Shown: positions 11,501 to 24,305 of the stretch, piece by piece
Layout: each line of letters opens with the position of its first letter
Position numbering within the stretch: the first letter of the stretch is position 1
Assembly (NCBI RefSeq): GCF_037975245.1
Contig: NC_092566.1
Coordinates: forward strand, 15,683,501 to 15,747,500
Direction: 5' to 3'
DNA: 64,000 nucleotides
From: Apostichopus japonicus
Lineage: Eukaryota > Echinodermata > Holothuroidea > Aspidochirotida > Stichopodidae
The notes under the pieces: model-generated
Seen by the model: the letters and a program-made list of their open reading frames with translations, nothing else
Databases searched by the model: none
Told to the model about the DNA's origin: nothing
Program-made: the position numbers and the translations under genes

Positions 11501-14500
11501 TGATGAGAAAATTAAAGGAAAGGCGTAGAGTTCTTGAAAGTTCTTTTTGCCAATTATTCTTTCCCTCGTCTTCTTAGAACCATTTCACTCTCTTGATCTC
11601 TGTTAATATCTTCTCCCTCATTATCATTGCGTGTGATGCCTTTATTTCTCTACTGATTCACATCTTGCAACGACTGTAAAGTCTACCACTCTCTCTCTCT
11701 CTCTCCATGACGTTCTTTGCACATTTAGTTCTTTGAGAATTCATGTTTCGTGTTTCGTGTCTGTAAATTTTTATTAATTTCGATTTAAGAAAGCTTAAAT
11801 CATTTCCCATTTAGCAAGAAATCATACACTTCCATGTATTTACTTTTGTTGCCTTGATTCCTTTCTTTTGTGTTACATGTTTCTTTTATTTATTTATTTA
11901 TTTATTTATTTCTTATGGTATTTGCCAGTCTTACTCTTTATTCCTTGTTGGTTTTGCTTTCATTTTGTGAATACTTCCCTCGTGTAAAAGTCACGTTTAC
12001 CAGGAAAATAATTAGCATAAATGTTGTAATCTCAGACAGAGACAATGCTTCAGAGAAAGATATAAAATTTGAATTCATTGTTTATTGATTCGGTGCGCCA
12101 AAATTCTCTCTTCGCATAGATCTAATCTTTCAAGATGAAATAACCTGTTTGAAGCAAACTCTACCAGGTTTCCTCATTAAATTTGGATCGCGGTTGACAT
12201 AGTCCTTGTCCTAGTTAGTGTATCCACAATCTTTATTATATAAAATTTCCATTTTAAATAGTATAATAAATATATATAAATTTGCCTAGGCAAGGAATAT
12301 TAATCCAAGGAGCAAGAATTAACTGTATAATATAAATTTAATACTGTATGTACCAGCCGTTTGATAACTTATTGCAATCGCTACATATGCTCATTACGTA
12401 TTCCCCATAAAACCAGCATTTACTTATTACACAAACGATTATATTTACTCATATTCAGTATAACCTGATCTCTTGTATCGATTAATTTTTTTTCTTAATT
12501 AAATATGACATTTAAGCACTGCTTCAAAAATTTATCCGCATCTTGTAATTTTTTACAAGTTTTTGGAAATTTTTTATGTTTATACTGTGAATATCTTGTG
12601 TTTTTTTTTGTGGAAAAAAATTTGAAGAAGGTTGATTTTTAATATGTACCTGCCATGAAATTAATTTATAGCTTAAGTATAGAGCCCTGGATCTGAATAA
12701 TCCTACAGCCATATAGCATTATGTCATGGGCATGACAGGCAAGTGTGGGAGAGGGGGGAGGGGGAGGGCGTAATTACTCTAGGGTCTACGAAAAGATGGA
12801 GTAGACTGTGGTCAAATATGGAAATATGGAATAAAGAATAGTGCATTCCATTTCATAACATACTTAAATTAAGGGGCAGGAAAGAGTGCAAGATAGGGCC
12901 CCATTGATATAACCTTGACCTGTGACCTGACCTGGTTCTCGACAACACTGATGATTGAAGACTATGCACTTTACCATCTGAAAACTAAACTTTCGTGTAT
13001 CAAAACGAGGGACAGAATTTTGACCTACTTTCTGTGGACGGATCGATTCCTGGATCTTGAAGATCAAATTGCCAAGAACTATAATAACATTCATCTATAT
13101 AATGTTAGCACTGTGAAAATATATAGACTGATCCATAAATTGATGTAAACATGTACAAACCTACTGTACAACGATGCAGTGAAACAAATTCAGAGGCATT
13201 TTTACCATTTTTATGATATTCACACCAACACATGTGTATACATTCAGAAGAAGAGAGTTGAATATACTGTAATGAGTGTCTGCATGTCATTATAATGTTA
13301 GCCCAGGATTGCTTGGGATCATTCAGGAATGAAGATCTCCTAACAACCCTTTCCTTCTCACATGGAGTGACCAGTCTCTCTGTGTATCACCTATTATAAA
13401 GGTTTGAATTGACTCCTGGTGGTAATTAACATTGAAATTAATTACCATATTTTACCCAGCTGACAGTAACACTATCTTGCTACTCAGTAACTGATTAATA
13501 TGACCTTGGTATAAACTACATCCCTGATAGTCATACTTTTCTTGCTAATTCTACATTGAACTCTGGTTTTCACCAAGATCATCTTAGAGGTACTCCCAGC
13601 ACTGGCAAATGTTTAATTGTGGCCTGGGTATTATAAAAGGGCCCATGGAGAGGCCAGATACATCCCCTTCATGCACACTTGAGAAATATTATTGCACAAT
13701 TATGTATTGTCTTTTAGCATGTATACCAGAACCATGTTGCTTTTGGCTGAAGTTCAAAGGTCACATAACATGCACCAGTGGATGTGCACGAGTAAACTAT
13801 ATAGCACTATCTCATTTAATTTGCATGTATGCTAATATAGTTAATAACAACACTTGAGCTAGTTGGAAATACTTGAATGGCCTTTCACACTGGACTAGCT
13901 ACAAATGGCAAACAAACTTTTCATTTTCACTTTAATGGAGATTGACCCAAATTTAACTATCATCTTTTAATACTCTCATATGACAGAACAATATTACTCA
14001 GACTTCAAACAGCTAAGAAAAAATTAAGCTAATTAATGCTCCATTTATGATTTACCCTAAAGTCATATCTGAGAACTGTCATTTTGTATTAGTCTGTGAT
14101 GTCATAGTCATTAGTGCCTATATACGATATGAACACTTTCACTTTCTCTTGATAAGTTTCTCTTCATAATTTTGCCATAGATTTAAATAATAACATGAAG
14201 GCTAAATACATTGAAGCACATGCATGTGGTTTCGATGACATTGTCTAAAATTTATTTGTTTAGACTTGATCAAGTCCTAAGATTTGTCTGTGCAGGAATT
14301 AAACCAGTGTGATATTTTCCAAGTGAAATCAGATTTTCTTTATTATTATTTTGTTAAATTTTTATAACAATATTAGTTTTTCGTGACAGCTTTATATTTC
14401 TATAATCCCAACAGTAGATCACTGATGATGGTATCGGGTTTGTGCAGCATCTCGTTAAGTTCAGCTGATTTGGTATATATATAGTTGTCTAGCAGAACTT

Positions 14501-15480
14501 GTAATTAATGCAAGCAGTTATGATGATGTTTAATTACTCAAATTTAGTAATTGATTTATCCTGGTAACAGGTGAATATTTACTTTGATAAATATTCCCCC
14601 CCATTCCCCCTCCCCCCCCCCTCCAAAAAAACATCCAACTGCTATAACTAAATTCATGGTTAAATTTAATACAGTGCACCTGTTAGGGCATGAGGAAGTA
14701 CTGTACAGTACTGAACTGCTTAGGTTGTGATCATCATATATAATTATTAATGAAACACTATAATAATTACATATTAAGTAAACCTGACCTGAATGGGAAA
14801 ATATGGCAGAAGGCTATATAATTTATGTCATGAAAGGTATATTATTAAATATGCTTCAGATGCATTATACTGTATGTGAAGTTCAGTGTTTGAATATAAT
14901 TCATAAGTTCATTGAGTGTCAACTTAATCTTTACAACTATAAATCATTGGCCAACTGACATACATGAGATATGATATATCAGCTGTAAAATCAATATATA
15001 TCAGTACATGATAAATAATATAAATAGGAAAGAAAATGCTTTTATTGTATATTACTTATAGTGTGTACAGTTAAAGTCAATAGGGTCCAAAGTTTGAACT
15101 CTCTGTGGATAGGTACATAAACACGTACATAAACACTGTATTGGTTTTATTTCAAAAAGGTACTACATGTCCCGTACATGTCTCCTGTTCATGAAAATGC
15201 ATCTAATTAAGCTAATTGATATGCGTGGAGAAATTTTAGTGCCTGTTGATTAATTAGTGTTAATTGTTTGGCCATGTGCAACATTAATTGACCAGCTGGA
15301 TCCGTCGCAATGTGTTGAAATCTTTGCTCTGGATTGGTTCAATTGACTTTATAGAGTAATTGGCCTCTCAACGAGGTGTCTATTAAACAGCAGAACATAT
15401 ATGAGGATACACGTATACTGTACACTAGCTTTTAGTTACAGTATCTATGTGCACACGCATGTATGCGTGCATGTAGGAAA
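8586..15480. other. Intron-like AT-rich sequence, no exons recognised
   Basis: No defensible exon was found. Content: the AT microsatellite at 8607-8629, a degenerate TTTA/TTTG tract at 9597-9690 that creates a spurious + ORF, a retroelement-tail-like palindrome at 11220-11290 followed by a purine-rich stretch to about 11480, a TTTA run at 11885-11911, and a C-rich run near 14597-14625. Everything else looks like unconstrained AT-rich sequence. Confidence 0.5.
11220..11480 (-). mobile_element. Possible retroelement 3' region with GATCCT-AGC-AGGATC palindrome
   Basis: The core GATCCTAGCAGGATC at 11244-11258 is a perfect 6-bp inverted repeat, next to AACGTTTC on the left and TTCTTCAGAGGCTGAA on the right. 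Reading on the - strand (CTGAAGAAGATCCTGC then GGATCGAAACGTTAGC), this resembles a motif I associate with the 3' parts of Penelope-like or related retroelements. The adjoining 200 bp is strongly purine-rich on the + strand. The family attribution is from memory and uncertain. Confidence 0.35.
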
Positions 15481-15499
15481 CTCCATCTGAAATATACCT

Positions 15500-15960
15500 T
15501 TGAACTGCTGAATTATATTCCAACCCAATCTGCCTGCCTCAGGTTTGTCGGAAAAGCCTTAAATCACGATGTCGTAAATTTTTCTACGTGGTTGTGATTC
15601 TCTGGAAATAGAATCTTCCGAATGCCGAATTGCAAATAATCCGATCGATTTGCTAGATGGATTTTGAAACTGTAAAAAGACGTGAGGGAAACTTTGGCCG
15701 GAATGAATTTTATCTGGATAGTTTCGGGTTTATAGAACGCATGGTTCCCTCGGTGATATGAATTTTATCTGGATAGTTTCGGGTTTATAGAACGCATGGT
15801 TCCCGGTGGTTAAGTTCTGGTCGTCAATAACACTAACCAGGCATTGAATGCAAATTGTAAGTTCTGAAACTTTGGAGGTTAAATTATTACCGGCCCTGAG
15901 AGATTTAAAGTAAAAGAGAGAGCTCTGTGTCCAGGATGAATCTGTAAGTTATCACTATAT
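15500..15960. other. Compositionally complex non-coding segment with a 55-bp tandem duplication
   Basis: Unlike its AT-rich surroundings, this segment has balanced composition and CpGs. The 47-bp core starting ATGAATTTTATCTGGATAG occurs at 15703 and again at 15758, a 55-bp period, with the core identical. No long ORF covers it. A conserved regulatory element, or a structured element, would look like this. The evidence is compositional only. Confidence 0.4.
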
Positions 15961-16867
15961 TAATATGTCCTGTTTTTTCTTCATTTTTCCATTTTTTTTT
16001 TTTTATCCTTCCGTAATTGTGAGCTATTTATATTCAAGGTTTAGTTGGGGAAAGAAGAAGGTGTGATACTAGGGCTACTGTAATTAAACATCGCATCACA
16101 ACTCACCAATTTAACTGGTTCTTGTCAAGTAACACACAATTCCTCTGTACCTTAATAGTCTAACAATTTTGATTGTATTTCAACCTAAATGGCAATTTTG
16201 ATGTACATACTGGAGTGATTTGAATAATAGAGGGATGGCTGGGAAGGACGAGGAAAATATGTTTGCCAATAACGGCGCAGTAAAGTGCTTGTAAAATGTG
16301 TCTATAGAGTTATCCCGTGGTTGCCCAGATGCTCAAAGATGGGAAGACTTTGACCTACATCACCTAGCTATCTTAAAGCAGACAGATTCCAAATTGACAC
16401 TTTCCCATCTTCTGTACCTACTGCAAAAACACACTGAGCCATATATAATATAAACAGAAGCAGTGCTGAAATGTTACCCGTTAGTGTAGGCTACCCGTAC
16501 ATGAACGAGGAAATTTAGTGCCTGCAAATAGCGAAGGCGAATCAAAACAGGTACTGTAAGTACAGTGAGTAGCATCTCTTGCGATTACCCAAACCTGCAG
16601 CCTGCTGGGTCAGTTCTTGGGGAAATAACAGAATGTCACAATTTGACCACAGATGGAAGTAGTCAATGAAGTTTGTGACAATTTTCATAATAAACTTTAA
16701 GTGAATATAATAATAATAATAATTATTATGATTTATATTAACGCATGCATATCTACCCGGAAGGGTGCTCAAGGCGTGGGAGAGAAAGAGAATTTAAGGA
16801 AGTAAAAAAAAAGAAAAATCGACAGAAGAACTTATTGGTTAACATCGATGAATAATTATGGACGCAT

Positions 16868-16950
16868 AAGTTGAGTTTTCTGAAGTTGTTTGACCGAAGT
16901 GAGGGCAGCACAACATCTGAGTTCTAGTGGTAACCCATTCCAGATTGCAC
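16868..16950 (-). mobile_element. LINE ORF2 relic (IWNGLP motif)
   Basis: On the - strand the frame reads IWNGLPLELRCCAALTSVKQ followed by LQKT. The arrangement W-N-x-L-P, then ELR, then a basic LK/LQKT stretch is the usual C-terminal signature after the reverse transcriptase domain of LINE ORF2 proteins. The usual Phe before Lys is Val here, and the frame is short. It is a decayed insertion fragment with the same orientation as the other relics in the window. Confidence 0.5.
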
Positions 16951-19444
16951 AGTTTGTACTCAGCTAGACCACACAGAATCTAGGGTCTATTGAAGGCGAC
17001 ATTGTACATGGTGATTTAACCCTCACGGTTTAAACTAACATTATAAACTTTTATTAATGGCCGCATTTTGACGTAACATGCTATCATATAAGGATTGAAA
17101 AGCATTGCACAACAGAGCTGTAGACCGGGTCAGTGATATAACAACATGCCAAGTCAGTTGTTGACTGAGAAAATATTGATGCATTTCCTTTAAGGATGTT
17201 TTCAAAAGGTTGTATTACGTACTGTACGGTTCCTCCTAGACTGAAGACATGGAACATTCTGTCCACAAGCAGAATCACTTGCAAAGTCTTTATAAACGTG
17301 TCTCGAGTAACATCAAAGTGTCTTTAAGTTTACACAGGAGGTTATATATGTCGTGTTATTATTTGTTGATGTTTTATAAAAGAGTGTAGTTGGAAAATGA
17401 GGTTTGCTGATATCAGAAGCAAAAGTCAATATTATTTGTTGTACCTATTCATTGCTACATATAAACACACAGCGGATCTATATAAACCTAAGCCTACGGT
17501 GTATACGCCTACTGTACATACTATACTGTACATTGTTAAATGCCATATTTCAACAGATAAGACTAATTAACTACCAAATAATAATATCATTTTGACCATT
17601 TTTGGGGTCAATGAAAGAACACAAATTAAGTGGAATATGGAGATGTAATGATAGAAAAGTATGCATGAATTTAACGCTATCAACTGCCCTAAGAAATGTA
17701 AATAGGAAATTCATGATCAAAAAACAGTCTACATTAGGACCGATTGAGATTTCTCCAAAACTATGGTTCAAATTTAGTCCTGTTTGACTTTTCTTTTTCT
17801 TTTCTTTTTTGTGGGTGGGGGGGGCAGGGGGGGTTTAGACTTGTTGGATCCTGTAATATGATGATGTCACACAAAGTTTGCTGTACATCAGACAGAATAT
17901 TCATGGAACAATTCATCTCGCAAAGTAGGAGTGGCTCTAGAGATCAAACAGATTCAGGCCAGCCCTAGATCAAGTTACGCTCAGCAGTACGGCAAGAAAA
18001 CATTTTTTACGTTTCTGAGAGTTTAGTTTAATTTCACTCACGGAAATATTTCAGTGTGTCTCAGAAAACCAATTGAAATTGGCTCAACACCTTGTACATT
18101 GTCAAGAAAAGGCTCTCATTAAACGCGAAAGTAGCAAGGTCGGTAGAACATATGATTGGCCAAGGCCCCGTCATCATTCCACCTCTGGCAAATTGTTTTG
18201 ATACGTTTTCTCAGAAAAGGAGGCGGTCTGAAACTAATTTCTGCTTGTCATTCCTTTCATATTTACTATAAAATGTCATTTTCTGTTTTTCCCAAGCTTC
18301 TGTCCTATGAAGGACACTTCAAATCTTTCTCGGAATTTCTGTCCAGTTTTTTCCCCTTTTTTTGCGCTCCCTCTTAAATTATTTATAGGTATTTTTGTTC
18401 ATAATATGCTTTTATTTACAGTAGTTTCTTATCCTAGAAAGACAAAGACAAAAGTATATATATTTTGTTTAATTTGGAAACATTTCTTCTTCTTTTTTCT
18501 TGTCAGTATTGGTTCTAAGAAATAAAGTTTCGTCTTGTGTAATCAGGAAAGGCTTGAAAGAGATAGTGAACATAAATCACAGGGCCCCTTTATTATTATT
18601 ATTTTTTTTGCCCTTTTTCTTTGCCCTTCGTTATTCACTGCAGCGGTGCAAGCGACAACTTTCTTGGTAGCAGAACTTTTTAATCATGAAAAATGCATTT
18701 CCTGGAAATTAAAGATCTCTTCACCCTCTCTGTCAGTTCAGATTATGATATGAACTTCATATTTGTATGGAGATATTATCCCAGCTGTGATTAGGCTTTT
18801 ACAAATCTTCGACAGGCCCATATCATATTTGACTCGAGAAACGTGTAATTCATGACGAAGGATATATATGACTAATTATGTATTTATTTATTTTCAAGTT
18901 ATGAAGCTGCTCATAAAAATTTTCCATGAAAATGTTTTTTTCAAATATTTATCTGTCACTTAATTTATAGACTGTACATATATTTAATCGCATCTTTTAT
19001 TGAATTAATGCAGCAATCTGGTGACGTTGTGCGTGCATAAAGCATGGTTGTAAATAATATATATATTCAAGTAAAACCAGTTTCTTTATAATCTAGATAC
19101 CAAAATCATGTACGTACTGTATCTCAGGAAATATGACATTAGGCATGTCAACTTTGGAGGCTGGCCAATAAATAATAATAATTGTTATCCATTTTTCTTT
19201 TTTTTGATCATCATCAAGGCTGCATTTTAGGGGTTGATAATGACTGTACACTCATTTTTTAATGTACAGTAACAATCCTATAATGGGGCTCCTCTCCTGC
19301 TTGACAAGTTTTGCATAACTGGACAGCACCCTCCGTTGGTCTGGGCTAGACTTGACTGGACCTGAACCCCTGAAGGCTAATACATAGGTCTGTACTCTTG
19401 TACTAGGATTGATGTATCACAGATTCTCATACTGCTCAGAACTG
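16951..19444. other. Intron-like sequence, nothing recognised
   Basis: AT-rich sequence with a G-rich tract at about 17812-17836, T-rich stretches near 18350 and 18490, and no exon, RNA gene or clear transposon. Short ORFs here are isolated and carry no recognisable motif. Confidence 0.5.
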
Positions 19445-20495
19445 AATTATAGTCAGTTGGGGTAAAAAAAAACAAGGGGGTAGTTGGGGTAAAAAAAAAC
19501 AACCCCTTTTTATAGAAGGGGAATATTTAGCCAAAGTTCCAATTTATTTTGGGTGATAGTCCTACATGTCTAGTTCATTATTATATAATTTCCGGAACTC
19601 TATGTCACTTCGCTACCAATCACCGCTTCATCGAATCAAGTGAATGCTAAACCAGCAAAATTTGAAGTTTGTACCACATATCCGAAACTTTCTCCTGCAT
19701 ACCCAGCTTATATGATGTGGAGATTATTCCAGCAGTTACAGCATAGCAGTTAGTGATATTACGCTCCCCCATGGTAGAATTACTCCAACTTCATTCACGC
19801 TTCATGGGGGGGCCTTGCTTTTTTTTACCCCCAAAAAATGATGCGAATGGGGTAAAAAAAAACAAGTACTTTCCGGCTCCAATGTACTCCCTATTTTGCC
19901 CGAATGGATAAATTTTTCCATAATGTTGATTTTAGAGGTAAGGCAAATAGTTTTCATGTCTGTGTTGTGTCAAAAATGTTAAATAATTGGGCAGAAGTAA
20001 CTGAAATTGGCTCTACTCTAATGTTTCTACTATAACACCACATTTGTGTAGCATCATATACACACTGTACAGTATGAATATGGCTGAGCATGACATATGA
20101 CACGAGTCATCCATAATTTCGAATTAAGACAATTTTACAATTGTTTTCCTTTTTCATGTAAAGGTAGTAGCTCATACTAAGATGTAATTATATGCAAACA
20201 CGATTTTAAGGTACATTCATGAAGAAAATAGCTGTTTTCTAGCATTGTTTTTTTTTTACCCCAGCATTGTTTTTTTTTACCCCAAATTAAGCAAATTTTG
20301 GGGGTAAAAAAAAACAACATTTTTCGCCAAAAACGACACTTTCCATTTACAAAAAAGTTATTTTTGTTAGATTCTCTTTAAGAGAATCCCACTCCACACA
20401 CTTGAACATCGGAACCGAAAAAATACCTCTTACTCATCAATTTTTAGAGCAAACTTTAGGTAAATTGTTTTTTTTTACCCCACCTGACTATAATT
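19445..20495. mobile_element. 1.05-kb element with 31-bp terminal inverted repeats and iterated internal termini
   Basis: The left end 19445-19475 (AATTATAGTCAGTTGGGGTA then A-rich, ending CAA) and the reverse complement of the right end 20465-20495 agree at 30 of 31 positions. The inner part of the terminus, GGGGTAAAAAAAAACAA, recurs inside with minor variants: forward near 19485, 19850 and 20298; reverse near 19815, 20246 and 20266. With the two ends this makes about eight copies. The outer bases are palindromic, so the target duplication (TA or AATT) cannot be fixed. No transposase-like ORF is present, so it would be non-autonomous. Confidence 0.75.
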
Positions 20496-20621
20496 TAAAT
20501 TAACAGTAACTTTTTCTTTAAAGTTTGGGACTGTAATGAAATGGCCTTTCATGCATGGTTACAAATTGAAGTGACGCCCATTCTTTAAAGCCTCATTATA
20601 GCACAACTCCATGTAAACACA

Positions 20622-21215
20622 ACCTAACACAGATCCCTTAACCCCTTCCATATCTTTGATAAGTACTGTATAATGAATAGTGTAGGATTATGATCCTGTA
20701 CCAAACAGATAATGATCCTGTATGATTATAATGTAACACAGATCCCTTAATCCCTAACCATCTCTTTTGATACTGTATAACGAATAGCGTAGGATTATGA
20801 TCCTGTACCATACCGATTATGATCCTGTATGTCTATGACCTAACACAGATCCCTTTTATAATCCCTTCCATCTCTTTTGATACTGTATAATGAATAACGT
20901 AGGATTATGATCCTGTACCGTACCGATTATGATCCTGTATGACTATGACCTAACACAGATCCCTTAATCCCTTCCATCTCTTTTGGTACTGTATAATGAA
21001 TAACATAGGATCATGATCCTGTACCATACCAATTATGATCCTGTATGACTATGACCTAACACAAATCCCTTAATCCCTTACCATCAGTTTTGATTCTGTA
21101 TTATGAATAACGTAGGATTATGATCCTGTATGATTATATATGACCTAACACAAATTCCTTAATCCCTACCATCTCTTTTGATAAGTTGTACAATGAATAA
21201 CGTAGGATTATGATG
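20622..21215. repeat. 108-bp minisatellite, about 5.5 copies
   Basis: The marker AACACAGATCCCTTA or a close variant starts at 20626, 20735, 20842, 20952, 21058 and 21147, giving spacings of 109, 107, 110, 106 and 89. Each unit contains GGATTATGATCCTGTA, a near-palindrome, usually followed by a second GATTATGATCCTGTATGA. The last unit lacks one of the two halves. The array starts about 125 bp right of the inverted-repeat element. Confidence 0.9.
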
Positions 21216-22943
21216 AGCTATTTCTAATGAGGTCCATTCGCAGTACATATACAGTACATATATCTATTGGTTATACATGAAAAAATTCACACCCAAAAAC
21301 ATGGTGCCCCATGTTTTTATGTTACCGGTCGATCCAAACAATAAGTGGCCGTGCATGCGCTAGAATGTCTTGATCTCAATACATAATCTGGAAAGGAGAC
21401 TTTAACACTGTAGTGTACTTTCGCCAGAATCAGCAGAGTACAGGTGTATTCAACTGCGAGTGAATTAGCAGCCGAAGACGCAAGGTTATGTGACATACAT
21501 GCTTGGAACGGCTCGTTTACCTCTGCTATGGAGACATTATGTATTGTGTATGTATTATGTATTGTGGGTGTTGGGGGTGGGATTGGTAGGTTTTACGTGT
21601 TGGGTTGGTGTGTGGGTGGATATAAGTGTTACTGTTTTCTTGTATTGTTCTCTTTATTCACTTATGGGAGCACTCTGCTAGACAAGCCCTCTGGATTTTT
21701 TGGATTGCTTCCTTTCACAATTTTCCCTGTTGTTCATAAATTTTGTCACTTAGTTAACTTCTCTGTATTTATATTGTGAAGAAAAAAATAAATGAAATGA
21801 AGTGTAAATGAAATTATTGGAGGGAGAGACCAGACCATCGTTAAAATCTGCGACAGACATTACTAATTACTTAATTAATATACTATCCAAGTGACTGTTT
21901 TCATACAGTTCTTATGAAATTTTCTAGCTATGTGCAAAGAATATTTTGAAATACGAAATTGGTTACCTAATTTTAATACCATTTAATAATGTAATATTTA
22001 TATATAATTAAAAAAACTTGCTAAAATTGATTGAGAGCCATTTATTCATCATTCAATCAAGGAATCAGCCAATAATTAATTATTGCAGATTTACTTTTTG
22101 CAGGTCGTCCAAGTTTTTGGTTTAAACCTCTCTGATACGATTTTTGAATGAATTCCAACTAACAGTTTATCCCTAGTGTTTTCTGATCGTGGAAGAGTTT
22201 ACCTCAAATACTGTAGTTACCATGCAGTATTGTAGTATATAAACATACATGTTAACTGCCATTTGGATATATATATTTTCTCTCTGCCGTATGTAGATAA
22301 ACTCGGTTTTCTGTAATCTGCGAAACCATATTTCGTTACACGTGACTGTATTTATTTTTGGTTCATGATGTACTGTGACATTTCTGACAACATCTGTTTG
22401 GGAAATGAATTATTTGCCTCGGGAGTAACTCTGCCGGTGTGTGTGCATTTGTATGTCATTCTGTCTCGTGTTTGGATGCGTGCTTCTTAAGAGCTCTCTT
22501 TATATCGTTTAAAAGGACAAATGTCAGAATCGATATCTGATAGTCAATGCAGCGTACTGTACTTGTAGCTTTGCATGCATGGTTGGCTAATCAGTCGTAA
22601 GGTTGAGAGAGCTGCTTAGCAGCGCTCTTCGTATTTCTAATACCGACCTTTTTTAACGATCATGTGTACAGCACATTGTCACGAGTAGACTGTAGGAACG
22701 TGAGTACCGAGTAATCTGCACGTGTACACTTTGATATTAAATATTTATCTTAACGTAGAATACATACGTACATATATACTTTGAAATAGATAATAAAAAC
22801 TGGGATTTGTTCCAAACCGGGCCCCGTCCTCTCCCCTGTAACTTATTTCCCCCAGAGTCATTTTTTCATAATAATAATAATAATACATAATTTTTATATA
22901 GCGCCCAACAAACTATGAAATAAGTCTCGTGGCACTTAGCAAT
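21216..22943. other. Intron-like sequence; 111-codon ORF judged non-coding
   Basis: A + strand ORF at 21444-21779 has a biased, Gly/Val/Leu-rich composition with no motif I know. It is followed directly by GAAATGAAGTGTAAATGAAA, which may be the tail of a degenerate retroelement. The rest is AT-rich with no exon-like segment. Confidence 0.4.
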
Positions 22944-23210
22944 TTAGTTACAACATATATACGTTTTAGTAAAAAGATACGTCTTGAGAACTGATTTGAA
23001 ACCATTCACAGTCTTGCACATTTTAACATGTTCTGGAAGTGAGTTCCACAAGTAAGGAGCATTACATGAGAAATTATTTATATCCGGATCGGTATTTACA
23101 TATATCTTTTTAAAAAGAACTACCGGATGCAGGATGCTTCCCCAAAAAATTTCTCGGAAATTGCGGCCATGCACATGCATGCAGCTTAGAGCATTAAATC
23201 CTGTGCACAT
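22868..23210 (-). mobile_element. LINE ORF2 C-terminal relic with ATT-repeat 3' tail
   Basis: The - strand frame contains NAPYLWNSLPEHVKMCKTVN followed by GFKSVLKTYLF and a stop at 22944-22946. This is the classic C-terminal signature of many non-LTR retrotransposon ORF2 proteins. Downstream of the stop (toward 22868) the - strand reads GGGCGCTATATAAAAATTA and ends in an ATT-repeat run, the usual 3' end of CR1/L2-like elements. It is therefore a 5'-truncated, antisense LINE copy with an intact tail. Upstream of the motif the frame is only weakly retroelement-like. Confidence 0.75.
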
Positions 23211-23410
23211 TAACTGTAGCCTAAGCTGGCAGCTGTTTTCTATATATAGTGATCTAATTTACATATTGTATAATGTATGCAAATGTTGTTCAAGTTTTGC
23301 ATGATCATGATAAGGTACAAGTAAATTATTATAGGCTTTGTATACACTACAGGTACAGTAGCTGTACCATTCTGAATCGATGATAAGAAATGAATGATGG
23401 CCTGTCAAGT

Positions 23411-23508
23411 ATGCGTGTATGTATGTATATATGTATGTATGTATGTACATCATGTATGTATGTATGTATGTATGTATGTATGTATTTACATCATGTATGT
23501 ATGTATTT
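23411..23508. repeat. ATGT tetranucleotide microsatellite
   Basis: Imperfect (GTAT)n run interrupted twice by ACATCATGTATG. It produces overlapping repetitive ORFs on both strands, rich in Tyr, Cys, Met and Val, that are not genes. Confidence 0.95.
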
Positions 23509-24305
23509 TAGATCCTCCTGCAAGCAGGAACTCGCGAAGAAGCCTCATTGGCTTTATCAAAGTACTGTACTTATATTTATCAGTCTGATCATCTATCAAG
23601 TACCAGCGTAGTATAAATTACCAAAGTTACCCGCATTTTAGATACTTTTTTTTTCATCCTTGAGGAAAGCAAATCAAGCGTTTGTTTGACTCTCTGCGAC
23701 AGATATCCTTCTTGTATTGGCTTACAAATTGTATACTATTCCTGTAAGTAATGGATCCAGAACAGCAGAGTATAATTTTGATTATTATTATTACAAACAA
23801 ATGGAAGCAATTTATGTGAAAGAATTGCTTTCAGATAGCTGATCTCAACAATTGGCTTAATTATGGTTATATTATTTATTTACGGTATATGTGAGTATAC
23901 TATACCGGTGCCAAACAGGCATGTTAGGGTAAAGACTAGGACATCGATGAGGTGTTCCCGAAGAAACTGGACGTAAACAGGAGCTTGCTATCGTTTGTTA
24001 CCAAAAATAATGTGATCATATTTACCAAATTTTACTTTCATTGCGTAGCCTATGTTTTTACACAACATTATGTTACAGTAGTTCAAAATATATCCTCCTA
24101 TTTAAAAAAAAATTTGGGGGGTGGGCTTTAGCGAGTAAAGAACAATTTATCTGCATATTAGGATAATCAAACACCAGTTTTTGTAAGTAAGTTGTTTTAT
24201 TATTCTTTATTTATTTTTTATTATTATTCCTTGGTTGTTTGGATTTTTTTTATTATTATTTAGAAATTATTTTGATTCCATATAATTTTCTTCTCTTAAT
24301 CCTCT
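23509..24305. other. Intron-like sequence, nothing recognised
   Basis: AT-rich sequence with trinucleotide-type ATT stretches near 23780 and 24217-24263. No exon, RNA gene or transposon was recognised. Confidence 0.5.
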
